Below, in pieces: positions 35,070 to 43,835 of a stretch of DNA of 64,000 bases. Made by a program: the position numbers and the translations under genes. Where the stretch lies: contig JBLMZW010000022.1 of assembly GCA_050259035.1 (NCBI GenBank), forward strand, positions 1 through 64,000. The letters run 5' to 3'. The notes under the pieces are model-generated. The model did not search any database. It had not been told where the DNA came from and saw nothing but the letters and a program-made list of their open reading frames with translations. Each line of letters starts with the position of its first letter. Position 1 is the stretch's first letter. The DNA is from JBLMZW01 sp050259035 (lineage in GTDB: Bacteria; Bacillota; Syntrophomonadia; Syntrophomonadales; DTU052).

Positions 35070-35090
35070 ACCATCACCTCCTTGGTGCAC

Positions 35091-35108
35091 TAGTGTCCTA
35101 GTACACTA
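35091..35108. promoter_or_regulatory. Probable GntR operator
   Basis: Perfect inverted repeat TAGTGT-CCTAGT-ACACTA, directly downstream of the -10 box of the GntR/ABC operon, so a bound regulator would block transcription. Confidence 0.65.
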
Positions 35109-35110
35109 AC

Positions 35111-35140
35111 AATATACTATTACTAATATGAGTTAGTCAA
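35111..35140 (-). promoter_or_regulatory. Promoter of the GntR/ABC operon
   Basis: -35 TTGACT (35140-35135), an 18-base spacer and -10 TATATT (35116-35111), about 45 bases upstream of the regulator start. Confidence 0.75.
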
Positions 35141-35186
35141 CTGCAATTAAAAATGTTTCTCCCCTGGGACTTAAAAGAAGTGGGAA

Positions 35187-35657
35187 TTACGTGCGAAGGG
35201 TAGCCATCAAACGTTGCTTATTTAACAATAAATCCAGCCCGTCATTGATGTCTCGAACAACGATCATGCTCGCCTGAATAGCCTGGGCAGAACAGCCCTC
35301 CTGGCCAATGACCGCAATGGACAAAGCAACTTCCGCCAGCATTTGGCGGTCATTGCTTCCATTACCAATTGCTATACTATGCTGGGGATCAAGGGTATTA
35401 ACAAACTTGAGTTTATTAATACCAACTTCATTGGGTCCTACTATCTGTAGTGGCTGACCAAGTTCATGGGCAATTGCATCAGCTGTTCCAAATGTATCTG
35501 CTGTTAACAAAGTTATGTCCAGCCATTCGCTAAGTCTAATAATCTTCTGTTTTACTCCAGGAATCAGTTTACCATCGGTAGTAAGTGTTCCGTTAATATC
35601 TAAGATTAAGTGGCAAAAAACCATATCTCCCAATCCGGGTATATTCACCTGATACAT
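35187..35657 (-). CDS. HAD-family soluble P-type-ATPase-like hydrolase
   Basis: 156 residues from the ATG at 35657 after AAGGAGG; an upstream start seven codons earlier lies inside the ribosome site. HAD motif I is LILDINGTLTTDG near residue 19 (Asn at the usual second Asp), motif II is TLLTAD and motif IV IGNGSNDRQML. The group of small proteins resembling P-type ATPase catalytic domains is of unknown substrate. The Asn change at the general-acid position suggests ATPase-like or phosphotransfer chemistry rather than a typical phosphatase. Confidence 0.75.
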   Translation of the reverse strand: MYQVNIPGLGDMVFCHLILDINGTLTTDGKLIPGVKQKIIRLSEWLDITLLTADTFGTADAIAHELGQPLQIVGPNEVGINKLKFVNTLDPQHSIAIGNGSNDRQMLAEVALSIAVIGQEGCSAQAIQASMIVVRDINDGLDLLLNKQRLMATLRT

Positions 35658-35769
35658 TTTTAACTGTCCTCCTTGCATTTTGGGGCCAAATTATATCTAT
35701 CATAGTCTTCATTTTATTTATTTAAATTTGGCAATAATTTCCTGTGATTAATCGTATATAAAGTTCAGT

Positions 35770-35985
35770 TCCGGGTACAATAACACCAGAAGCCAGTTAG
35801 GCAGTACGAGTCTCCGACTCAACAACATTTTCAGGTTTCCTCCCCGTGAGGAGTAACGTCCTGGAAACCTCTCTTTTGAGGTAGTTGTCTGCCGCTGGCT
35901 TCCATTAGACCCGTAGACACGAAGGCTCCATTGAGCTTGTCAAAATTCGATTTTGATTTTTGATATAAAGTCTACGGGTCTTTTA
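35770..35985 (+). ncRNA. Candidate structured noncoding RNA with its own terminator
   Basis: No ORF fits. The core at 35789-35902 folds into nested helices: GAAGCCAG/CTGGCTTC and GGCAG/CTGCC, a side hairpin GAGTC-TCC-GACTC, ACAAC/GTTGT, and AGGTTTCC/GGAAACCT around a CTCC/GGAG hairpin. It is followed by a 12-bp perfect stem, AGACCCGTAGAC / GTCTACGGGTCT (35907-35981), ending in TTTT. The shape recalls 6S RNA but the core is shorter than usual, and I cannot assign a class. Confidence 0.5.
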
Positions 35986-35994
35986 ATTGGAGTC

Positions 35995-36023
35995 AAAAAA
36001 GCCCCTTTTAAGGGGCTTTTTTT
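35995..36023. terminator. Bidirectional terminator
   Basis: AAAAAAGCCCC-TTTTAA-GGGGCTTTTTTT hairpin; on the minus strand it ends the CBS-protein gene and on the plus strand it follows the candidate RNA. Confidence 0.9.
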
Positions 36024-36027
36024 GGGT

Positions 36028-36414
36028 CTATTTATTTCTCATTAGCTCTATAAACAGGCCCAATATATCGGTCTCGCTGATTATTCCTTCTACATTTCCA
36101 TTACTAATCACAGGAAGACTGCTGATTTTAAAGTCCTTCATAATACGAGCGGCCTCTACGATATCATCATCCGGGGAGACAGAGTACAGAGGTTTCTTAG
36201 TCATAACCCATTCAACCGGTGTCTCAGGGATTGTTCCGGGCCGTTGCAGGGCTTTCTCAATATCGTGCTGTACTATCATACCCACCAATTCTCCGTCCTG
36301 AACTACCGGTGTTCGCCGCAAGTTGTTTTCACGCATAACAATTAATGCACCTTTAAGTGAGTGCCGGGCTGTAACAGTTATCGCCGGAGAGGTCATAATT
36401 TCGCTGACTTTCAT
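36028..36414 (-). CDS. Two-CBS-domain protein
   Basis: 128 residues made of a tandem CBS pair (VSEIMTSPAITV with LRRTPVVQDGELVGMI, and WVMTKKPLYSV with ISSLPVISNGNVEGII). Such pairs bind adenosine ligands (AMP, ATP, SAM) and regulate partner proteins or act as energy sensors. No partner is fused. It lies near glycogen-synthesis genes, which raises a possible energy-sensing link; this is speculation. Confidence 0.85.
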   Translation of the reverse strand: MKVSEIMTSPAITVTARHSLKGALIVMRENNLRRTPVVQDGELVGMIVQHDIEKALQRPGTIPETPVEWVMTKKPLYSVSPDDDIVEAARIMKDFKISSLPVISNGNVEGIISETDILGLFIELMRNK

Positions 36415-36508
36415 TTTTACTCCCCCCCTGAATCGCCAACTTTAATTCTATATTCATTGTATCGGATAAAAAGTATCTAAAGAATACTTATTGTAATAAG
36501 ATTTATAA

Positions 36509-37963
36509 TCAAACCGCACGGTTAATTTTCTTTTTTCTTTTCTTTACTGCCTTTTCATAGAGTTCAAGATACTTAATCGCGGAACGACTCCAGGAAAAAT
36601 CCATACTCATAGCTACGTGCATTAGTTTTCGCCAACTGTCCGAATCATTCTTAAACAGAGTTACCGCTCGAGATATTGCATTTAGGAGTTTTTCCGGAAG
36701 ATAATCCTCGAAGGTAAATCCATTACCATATCCTGTATCCTGATCATAGTTTTTAATAGTATCCCACAAGCCCCCTGTCCTTCTAACTACAGGGATGGTT
36801 CCGTATCTTAAACTGATTAATTGGCCCAGGCCGCAGGGTTCAAATCTTGATGGCATCAGGAAAATATCAGAGGCAGCGTAAATATGCTGCGCCATAACGT
36901 TATCAAAACCGAGTTTGATATAAATTTGATTGGGATAACGCATTTTCATTTCAGCAAACAGTTTTTCGTAATAGTCTTCACCGGTTCCCAGTAAAACCAG
37001 TTGAACCCCCAGCTGCATTATTTGGTTAATGACTGGTGCAACCAGGTCCAATCCCTTTTGCGAAACCAATCTGGTTATCATTCCTACCATCGGTACATCA
37101 CCAATACTTAATCCCAGATCTCGCTGCAGCTGGTATTTATTTTCCTTTTTTAAATGCAAGGTGTTAACATCGTAATTTACAGAAATTCTATCATCTGTTG
37201 ATGGGTCAAACTCTTCGTAATCCAAGCCATTTAAAATTCCGTAAAGATCCGTTCCCCGTTTACGTAAAAGACCGTCCAGTCCTTCACCCATATCGGGGGT
37301 CTGGATTTCCATAGCATATTTTTGACTTACTGTGTTTATGATATCGCCATACAGCAGTCCGGCCTTCATGAAATTTACTTCGCCATAAAACTCCAGTTCT
37401 TCCGGTGTAAAGTAGGAATTATCAAGCCCCAACGGTTTTAAAACTTCGCGGGAAAACCTCCCCTGGTACTGCAGGTTGTGAATAGTAAAAAGAGTCGCTA
37501 TATTTTGAAAGAACGGTTCCTCTGAGAATTTGTTTTTTAAAAACAGGGGCAGCAAAGCAGTGTGCCAATCATTGCAATGAATAACATCGGGTTGAAAACC
37601 TAAATAGGGCAGCATAGCCAGTACTGCTTTGGTAAAGAAATTAAACCTTTCGTACTCGTCCTGATAGCCATACATCCGGTCACGATAAAAGTATCGGTGG
37701 TTATCTACCAGATAGACAGGTATGTCCTCATGACCCGTATTTATTGAAGTCTGACGGATTATGGCACTTTCCAAATGGCCATCCATCGGAACAGGGAGAT
37801 CTGTCTGGTAACGGCCACTGGTTATCTGTTTATAACAAGGCATTACTATTCTAATATCATGTCCAAGCTTTTTTAAAGCCTTGGGTAAACTTCCAGCAAC
37901 ATCCGCCAGACCTCCGGTCTTGGCAAATGGAGTTACTTCTGAGGCTGCCAAGAGTATTTTCAT
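36509..37963 (-). CDS. glgA: Glycogen (starch) synthase, GT5
   Basis: 484 residues, the family size. The ADP-glucose site KTGGLADVAGSLPKALKKLGHDI lies at the N-terminus; later motifs are HCNDWHTALLP, FTIHNLQYQG, GILNGLDY and the C-terminal ASDIFLMPSRFEPCGLGQLISLRYGT with the catalytic Glu region. It elongates alpha-1,4-glucan from ADP-glucose. No glgB, glgC or glgP is present in the window, but galT, a sugar nucleotidyltransferase fusion, a GT4 enzyme and glucan-binding modules follow upstream. Confidence 0.95.
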   Translation of the reverse strand: MKILLAASEVTPFAKTGGLADVAGSLPKALKKLGHDIRIVMPCYKQITSGRYQTDLPVPMDGHLESAIIRQTSINTGHEDIPVYLVDNHRYFYRDRMYGYQDEYERFNFFTKAVLAMLPYLGFQPDVIHCNDWHTALLPLFLKNKFSEEPFFQNIATLFTIHNLQYQGRFSREVLKPLGLDNSYFTPEELEFYGEVNFMKAGLLYGDIINTVSQKYAMEIQTPDMGEGLDGLLRKRGTDLYGILNGLDYEEFDPSTDDRISVNYDVNTLHLKKENKYQLQRDLGLSIGDVPMVGMITRLVSQKGLDLVAPVINQIMQLGVQLVLLGTGEDYYEKLFAEMKMRYPNQIYIKLGFDNVMAQHIYAASDIFLMPSRFEPCGLGQLISLRYGTIPVVRRTGGLWDTIKNYDQDTGYGNGFTFEDYLPEKLLNAISRAVTLFKNDSDSWRKLMHVAMSMDFSWSRSAIKYLELYEKAVKKRKKKINRAV

Positions 37964-38034
37964 TAATTCTGCTCCTTTCTGATCAGTCAGATATAGCTAG
38001 TTTTAATACAACTGGTTTGATGCCCCTCCTATAA

Positions 38035-39045
38035 TCATTGCGGAAATATGCAGGTTCCGGTTCGTATAGATTCAGCCGCCAATTCAGGAGGAGTCGGATT
38101 GATATAATAATCGGTGCCATATTCGAACCCGGCCGCTTTAGTCAATCTAGGAAGTATCTCAATATGCCAGTGATAGGATATGCCTATATCTACATTTACA
38201 GGTGTTGAATGTAAAAGCAGATTATAGGGGGCTGCGCCTAATACCGTCGCCATCCGACAAAAAACTTCTCGCAGTATATAGGCCAAATCTTCTATATCAT
38301 TTTCATATATCAACCCATAATCGGCTTGATGCTGTTTCGGAATAATCCAGGTTTCAAAAGGAAATCTCGACGCATACGGGCAATAGGCCAAGTATTCGTT
38401 GGTCTCCAATACTACCCGCAGTTTATCGTTTAACTCCTGCTGAATCACGTCACAGAATAAACATCGGTTTGTTTCCTGATGATACTTTTTGAGTCCCAGA
38501 TTAACCTCTTCTACCGCCTTTGGAATAATAGGCGTAGCAATAAGCTGGCTGTGACTGTGTTCCAAGGATGCTCCTGCTTCGGCTCCTTCATTCTTAAAAA
38601 TTAATACATACTTTAAACGTTGGTCTTGACGTAAGTCCAGGTGACGTTGACGCCACATATGAAGTATTTCTACTATCTGTTCCTGGGAATGCTTATAAAA
38701 TTCGATCTGGTGGCCCGGGCTTTCAATAATAACTTCGTGGGCACCTATTCCGTTAAGAGTCCTATGCAGCCCTGTGTTAGTTTCAGAAACAGTCCCTTCA
38801 ATTCCTAAAGCGGGAAACTTATTGGGAACAGTGCGTATCCACCAACCAGGCCGGTCAGGTTCCGTTCCTGGAGCTCGAAAGGCCCAGATTTCTGGGGGAG
38901 TTTTATCCTCGTTGCCAGCACAAAAAGGGCAATTACCAGGGTGGCTCTCCACTGGTCTTAATTTGAAGTCCTGCGGACGTTTGGCCCGTTCAGTGGATAT
39001 TACTACCCATCTCTGATTGAATGGATCTTGTCTCAATTCCGGCAT
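38035..39045 (-). CDS. galT: Galactose-1-phosphate uridylyltransferase
   Basis: 336 residues from the ATG at 39045 after GGAGGCAAAAAA; an in-frame start 25 codons earlier has no ribosome site. The zinc motif CPFCAGNEDKTPPE near residue 32 and the HIT-like active site LEHSHSQLIATP near 160 identify class I GalT. It exchanges UMP between glucose-1-P and galactose-1-P. In an anaerobe without other gal genes nearby it may serve as a general hexose-1-P uridylyl- or adenylyltransferase. Gene order places it between glgA and the nucleotidyltransferase fusion. Confidence 0.9.
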   Translation of the reverse strand: MPELRQDPFNQRWVVISTERAKRPQDFKLRPVESHPGNCPFCAGNEDKTPPEIWAFRAPGTEPDRPGWWIRTVPNKFPALGIEGTVSETNTGLHRTLNGIGAHEVIIESPGHQIEFYKHSQEQIVEILHMWRQRHLDLRQDQRLKYVLIFKNEGAEAGASLEHSHSQLIATPIIPKAVEEVNLGLKKYHQETNRCLFCDVIQQELNDKLRVVLETNEYLAYCPYASRFPFETWIIPKQHQADYGLIYENDIEDLAYILREVFCRMATVLGAAPYNLLLHSTPVNVDIGISYHWHIEILPRLTKAAGFEYGTDYYINPTPPELAAESIRTGTCIFPQ

Positions 39046-39122
39046 TTTTTTGCCTCCTTCAGGGTTGATCCCTATAATTAATCTCATTAATCTAGTTTTT
39101 AGCTTAAGTAAAAAAGGCAAAT

Positions 39123-41591
39123 CTATGCTTCCGGTTTATCCTCTTCTTCCTGGCAAATGCTTTCAATTCGTTCAATATAAAAATCAGTTAAAGATTCTGC
39201 GATTTCCTGGGAGAAAGCCTCCGAATATATGCGACAGACTGGACGGTCCTCATCAGGCAGAATAAGGCTATTTCCCTCCGCATGTTGGATTCGAAGCCCT
39301 TCTATCAAGTTCTCGCCGGAAAGAGGCTGGTAATCTTCAGCCAGACGGCGGAGCAAACGCCCCTTATTTTCCCAGGAAACCGGGATTTCCGTCTTATGAT
39401 AATAGAAAGACGGCGTTCTTTGCAGGATGTCACTGATGCCACAGTGATGGCAGGCCATTAATTCTAAAATTCTCATGGCAGCATAAATCCCATCAGAGAA
39501 TAACTGCATTTGCTCGATTTCACCCGCTGACAGCATAGCCTGCATGAGGTCACCGTGAAAAGCCCTGGTTCGAACCACCTGATGGTTTTTTCTTTTAAGT
39601 TCTTTTTCTATGGCCACGGGAACATCAACTGACAAAAAAGTCGTTTTAAAGTGAGATGCAAAGGCACTGGTTATCAACGATACCAGTTCTTCGTCTTCTA
39701 TTACATGTCCATAAGGGGTAACTAGAGTTACCTTTTGTCCTCCATCGTAGAAGTATACTCCCAAGTCAGCCTTCGACCGTTCGGTGGCTCTCACAAGATT
39801 ATTGATTACGCTATCTTTTTGATAATTCAGGGATGACCGTCCCGTAGTGATACCATCAGATCTTAGAATCTTACAGCCCAGACGGTCGAACAGGAAGCTT
39901 GCACTATCAGTTAAATGAAGGTTTTCTGCAGCCAGTGTGACTAAGAACCTTTCTCTGGTAATAGACTCTACATCAATCTGGTTCAGCAAGGCATTAATGT
40001 ATCCTGAGTTCAGATCTATGGCTTGTTCGGGTTCCGCCAGGCGGTCCCACAGTATAGGCCTATATTCCTCACGTTTAAATATGTTTTCAATTTTTCGTTC
40101 TTCATTTTTGGCAATATTAGCGCCAAACTCGTTAAAAATATTTAGGCTAATAAGATTCTCATGTTTCTGTTGTCCCAGGTAGTAACCATGAGTAAACCCG
40201 ATTTCCCGGGTAGCATACCTGAGGGCAGTCATTGCTATTCGCCCTGCATCTACAACTTGAATACCGGAAGACATCAAGCCTGCAATAAAAGCGTTTTTAG
40301 CTATTAAAGCGGCATTGGACCAGTCCCTGCCCAGTAATACCCTGGACTTCATCGGAATGAAACTTCCTATAGCACGCCCCAGACGAACCAACATCTCCGG
40401 ACTAAGGGTACTGTTTAAATCCCCGGTTACACCCCGCCGGGTAAAAAGCCCGCGGCTGATTTTCTCTGACCATACAATACTGTCGGTTACTACCCGTCTG
40501 GTTTCTACAATCTTTTGCGGCCATATTTTCACCTCAGGTTTTACCGTTACCTCGTCCTCCAGTACTGAATCATCACCAATAACCGAGCCTTCAAAAATGT
40601 GGCATCGATTCTTGATACTTACTCCTTTTCCCAGGATCGCGCCTCTGATTTCCGAGCTTTTCCCTATATAAGCATTGCTCCAGGTGATGGTTCGTTTTAA
40701 AGAAGCTCCAGATTCAACCATGGTTCCTTTGCCAATGACCGTATAGGGAAGAATCCGGGTTCCTGCTTTAACTTCACAATTATTGCCTAGATAATAAGGG
40801 GCTTCCAAATACGATCCACTTGAAATCCTGCAATCCTCTCCTATAAATATCCCATTAGACTTATTGCCGTTTATTTCAATCTCGATTTTCCCATCCAAAG
40901 CATCAATATGGACTTGTCGGTACTGTTCATGGTTACCGATATCACACCAATAGCCGCTAAGAATGCACCCATACAATGGTTTTCCAGTTTTCAGGAATAG
41001 GGGAAATAAGTCTTTCGAGAAATCAAAAGGTTTTTTTGCATCGATGTAATCCAGGACTTCGGGTTCAAGAATATATATGCCGGTATTGACCGTATCGCTA
41101 AAGACTTCGCCCCAGGACGGCTTCTCAAGAAACCTGGTAATCTTGCCTTCCTGATTTACCAGTACTAAACCGTATTCCAATGGATGACTTACCCTGGTCA
41201 AAACAATGGTAGCTAAAGCACCGTGAGAACTGTGGAAGTTGAACGCTTCCGCCAAAGGGAAATCGGTTATCGCGTCACCGCTTATTACAATAAAAGTTTC
41301 ATCTAAAGACCGGGAAGCGTTTTTTACACTACCGGCTGTGCCTAAGGGTGAATCCTCCACATAATACTCGATACTTAACCCGTAATTCGTGCCGTCTCCG
41401 AAATAATCTTTTATAACCTGGGGCAGATACTGAAGTGTAACCGCAACGTTATCCACCCCGTATTTTCTTAATAGTTCCAGGCTATATTGCATTACTGGTT
41501 TGTCGAACAGGGGAACCATAGGTTTGGGTAGGTTACATGTTAGGGGCCGCAGTCTGGTACCTTCGCCACCCGCCATTACCACAGCTTTCAC
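39123..41591 (-). CDS. Sugar-1-phosphate nucleotidyltransferase fused to a degenerate phosphomannomutase domain
   Basis: 822 residues in three parts. The N-terminal nucleotidyltransferase (1-235) starts KAVVMAGGEGTRLRPLT, and has VISGDAITDFPL and the TAGSVKNA segment; it probably makes GDP-mannose or NDP-glucose. A left-handed beta-helix follows (about 245-370). The last 450 residues follow the phosphomannomutase layout, but the catalytic serine loop (TASHNP in active enzymes) is replaced by FTHGYYLGQQKHEN, and the metal loop DGDADR by FYDGGQKV, so the mutase is probably inactive and structural. Similar three-part proteins occur in Firmicutes and Cyanobacteria. It sits in the glycogen/sugar-nucleotide cluster. 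Confidence 0.85.
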   Translation of the reverse strand: MKAVVMAGGEGTRLRPLTCNLPKPMVPLFDKPVMQYSLELLRKYGVDNVAVTLQYLPQVIKDYFGDGTNYGLSIEYYVEDSPLGTAGSVKNASRSLDETFIVISGDAITDFPLAEAFNFHSSHGALATIVLTRVSHPLEYGLVLVNQEGKITRFLEKPSWGEVFSDTVNTGIYILEPEVLDYIDAKKPFDFSKDLFPLFLKTGKPLYGCILSGYWCDIGNHEQYRQVHIDALDGKIEIEINGNKSNGIFIGEDCRISSGSYLEAPYYLGNNCEVKAGTRILPYTVIGKGTMVESGASLKRTITWSNAYIGKSSEIRGAILGKGVSIKNRCHIFEGSVIGDDSVLEDEVTVKPEVKIWPQKIVETRRVVTDSIVWSEKISRGLFTRRGVTGDLNSTLSPEMLVRLGRAIGSFIPMKSRVLLGRDWSNAALIAKNAFIAGLMSSGIQVVDAGRIAMTALRYATREIGFTHGYYLGQQKHENLISLNIFNEFGANIAKNEERKIENIFKREEYRPILWDRLAEPEQAIDLNSGYINALLNQIDVESITRERFLVTLAAENLHLTDSASFLFDRLGCKILRSDGITTGRSSLNYQKDSVINNLVRATERSKADLGVYFYDGGQKVTLVTPYGHVIEDEELVSLITSAFASHFKTTFLSVDVPVAIEKELKRKNHQVVRTRAFHGDLMQAMLSAGEIEQMQLFSDGIYAAMRILELMACHHCGISDILQRTPSFYYHKTEIPVSWENKGRLLRRLAEDYQPLSGENLIEGLRIQHAEGNSLILPDEDRPVCRIYSEAFSQEIAESLTDFYIERIESICQEEEDKPEA

Positions 41592-41595
41592 GATT

Positions 41596-42846
41596 TCACC
41601 TCCTCACGCTTCCAACTCTGTTTCTTCTGGCACCGGGCCATTCCTTGCGGGGGCTGCTATTCCACCCTTCCCGTCGGCTGGCCCTGATGACCGCCTCGTA
41701 AACTTCTATTGTTTTTCCGGCTATTATTCGCCAGTCATATTGCTCGATTACTTTCTTATAAGCGGCGTCGCTTAGTCTTTTAGCCAGTACCTGGTTATGC
41801 AAGACTTCCAGTATTCGATCCGCCAAAGAATTAGATGATCCGGCAATACATAATAAACCATCTATATTATTGGATACTGTCTCAGTCAACCCGCCGCTAT
41901 CTGAAACGATTACTGGAGTTCCGGCCGCCATAGCTTCAAGAGCTACTATGCCAAATGGTTCATAGAGGCTTGGGAATACCGCCGCGTCAGCTATTAAGTA
42001 CAAAATATCCCGATCCTCATCATTCAAGTATCCGGTAAATAGCATTTTATTTCCTAAGCCCAGATCATGAGCCTTATTTCTGAGATATCCTTCATAGGGC
42101 CCGGTTCCGGCAATCACAAATTTGGCATCTGGACAGTAAGTAAGGATTTTTAAAGCCGCATCAATTAATACATGAACTCCTTTTTCCCTTACCAAGCGCC
42201 CCACAAAATAAACTATCTTCTCATAAGGAAGAGCAAAGCGATTCCTGAATCCATCAGGTATCTTGCGATTTCTAATACGGGAAGGGTGAACCCCATTGGG
42301 GATATGAACCAACTTATCAGAAGGCAGGTTAAATACCCGACGCACCTCATCAATCATATATCCGGAGCAGCAAATTACTTTCCAAGCTTCATAGGTCAAC
42401 CACCACTCGATGTTGCTGATGTTGTTTTGTATGTCGTTGTGCAAACCGTTATTTCGCCCGTATTCTGTGGCGTGAATAGTAGCAATTAAAGGAGTCTGGT
42501 AGGCATATTTCAAAGCTCTGCCGGTATAGGCTACCATCCAATCATGGGCATGAACTATATCAAATACTCCTTCTTTATTGGCTTTCTGAACAACCTTCTC
42601 CAGCATGGCTACATTGAGTTGCAAAGCCCAGCTGGTGATGTCTCGAGATGATAAATCGTAAGGGTTAACTCTTATAACATGAACTCCTTGGATTTCCTCC
42701 TGTTCTGGAGATGTCCCATCATTACATGATACTACCGTTACATCTACTCCCATTTCAGCCATAGTGGTAGATAAATCATAAACATGCATGGCCAATCCTC
42801 CGACCACCCGGGGAGGAAATTCCCATGCCAGAATAGCTACTCGCAA
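41596..42846 (-). CDS. Glycosyltransferase family 4
   Basis: 416 residues, TTG start after GGAGG. It has the GT-B fold: an N-terminal WEFPPRVVGGLAMHVYDLS, a HAHDWMVAYTGR segment, PNGVHPSRI at the domain junction, YFVGRLVREKGVHVLIDA and the retaining motif FPSLYEPFGIVALEAMAAGTPVIVSDSGG. Enzymes of this type include ADP-glucose-dependent maltose-1-P and glycogen synthases. It lies four bases upstream of the nucleotidyltransferase fusion, and the glucan-binding modules lie just upstream of it. A role in glucan synthesis is inferred. Confidence 0.88.
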   Translation of the reverse strand: MRVAILAWEFPPRVVGGLAMHVYDLSTTMAEMGVDVTVVSCNDGTSPEQEEIQGVHVIRVNPYDLSSRDITSWALQLNVAMLEKVVQKANKEGVFDIVHAHDWMVAYTGRALKYAYQTPLIATIHATEYGRNNGLHNDIQNNISNIEWWLTYEAWKVICCSGYMIDEVRRVFNLPSDKLVHIPNGVHPSRIRNRKIPDGFRNRFALPYEKIVYFVGRLVREKGVHVLIDAALKILTYCPDAKFVIAGTGPYEGYLRNKAHDLGLGNKMLFTGYLNDEDRDILYLIADAAVFPSLYEPFGIVALEAMAAGTPVIVSDSGGLTETVSNNIDGLLCIAGSSNSLADRILEVLHNQVLAKRLSDAAYKKVIEQYDWRIIAGKTIEVYEAVIRASRREGWNSSPRKEWPGARRNRVGSVRR

Positions 42847-43029
42847 ATTGAATACCTCCTTGGAATAATAAAAAGGTCTATTCTTTAGAATGATCTTTAA
42901 CCAGGAAAATTATTTACTTGCGGTGCTCAATCATTTGGCAAATCCTAAAGGTCGGGTACCAAAGCTATTAATAAAAAGAAAACTCATCTTGCGATGAGTA
43001 ATCAATTAAGGGAGGCTAATATAAACTGT

Positions 43030-43356
43030 CTATCGTGGCATTGATCCGTTATGAATCTCATAACTCCAGTTATGGCCGTTGTTATTGTCCCAGTTGCTGG
43101 CGCAATCCCGGAAGCAGAAGTTAAACCGCTGGTCACCCTGCATATCCATTACTGTTTCCCAACCCCACTTACTTCGAGTCATCTCCTGGTCTCTAATCAT
43201 AGTCCAATGCTCGCTGGTTCCAAATCCGGCATGAAGATAAACCTTAGAGGCTCCGCTTTCCGACAGCAACCCGTTGTAGATCAGGTGTACCGAATCTCCT
43301 GCGGTTATTGGTACCGGGGTTACAATAATTCCGCCTTGTATTTCCGCTTTAGTCAT
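43030..43356 (-). CDS. Stand-alone starch-binding module (CBM25/CBM53-type), copy 1
   Basis: 108 residues, ATG after AGGAGTG. The whole protein is one beta-sandwich module of the CBM25/53 type, with conserved aromatic and polar residues in VYLHAGFG, HWTMIRDQEM, SKWGWETVMD and FCFRDCASNWDNNNGHNWSYEI. It has no signal peptide, linker or catalytic domain, so it probably stays in the cytosol and binds alpha-glucan such as glycogen. It is a paralogue of the next gene, 14 bases upstream, and probably arose by tandem duplication. Confidence 0.82.
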   Translation of the reverse strand: MTKAEIQGGIIVTPVPITAGDSVHLIYNGLLSESGASKVYLHAGFGTSEHWTMIRDQEMTRSKWGWETVMDMQGDQRFNFCFRDCASNWDNNNGHNWSYEIHNGSMPR

Positions 43357-43370
43357 CTTAAAACACTCCT

Positions 43371-43703
43371 TTAATGCGCGTATTTGAATTTATGAGGATC
43401 CACGTGGAGACTCCAGTTGTGGCCGCTGTTGTTATCCCAGTTGTTAGCCCGATCCTTAAAGCACAGGTTCATCTGTCCAGCTCGATAAACCTGGAGTGAA
43501 GTCTCCCAGCCGTGGTTGGTGCGAATCATTTCGTAATCTTTAACATCGCTCCAACCATTCTGTGACCCGTAACCAACGTGCACAAAAACCTTGTCAGCCC
43601 CGGCACCCGCCAAAAGCCCAGAATAAACAATTTGAACCTCGTCTCCGATCTGAGGCTGCGCGGGTGAGACCTCAATTCCACCGTTCCACTCCAACTTCGC
43701 CAC
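43371..43703 (-). CDS. Stand-alone starch-binding module (CBM25/CBM53-type), copy 2
   Basis: 110 residues, GTG after GGAGG. It shares the same single module as its neighbour (VHVGYGSQNGWSD, NHGWETSLQVY, LCFKDRANNWDNNSGHNWSLHV). The two copies differ clearly in sequence, so the duplication is old. Together with glgA and the GT4 gene downstream they form a likely glucan operon; these proteins could be glycogen-granule-associated proteins. Confidence 0.82.
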   Translation of the reverse strand: MAKLEWNGGIEVSPAQPQIGDEVQIVYSGLLAGAGADKVFVHVGYGSQNGWSDVKDYEMIRTNHGWETSLQVYRAGQMNLCFKDRANNWDNNSGHNWSLHVDPHKFKYAH

Positions 43704-43835
43704 TTAACCGGCCTCCTTATATACCATCTCTAAAATATTTTTCCTCAGGACAGAAACTTTATTAAAAAAAATAGATCAATAAACAACTTAACTATTTCCG
43801 ATATTGGAAGCCCGTGGGTATTGCCGACAAAGATT

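Noticed and set aside
35770..35985. Riboswitch for a downstream gene
   Set aside because: The next plus-strand gene is absent; the following CBS gene is on the minus strand, and a terminator ends the structure.
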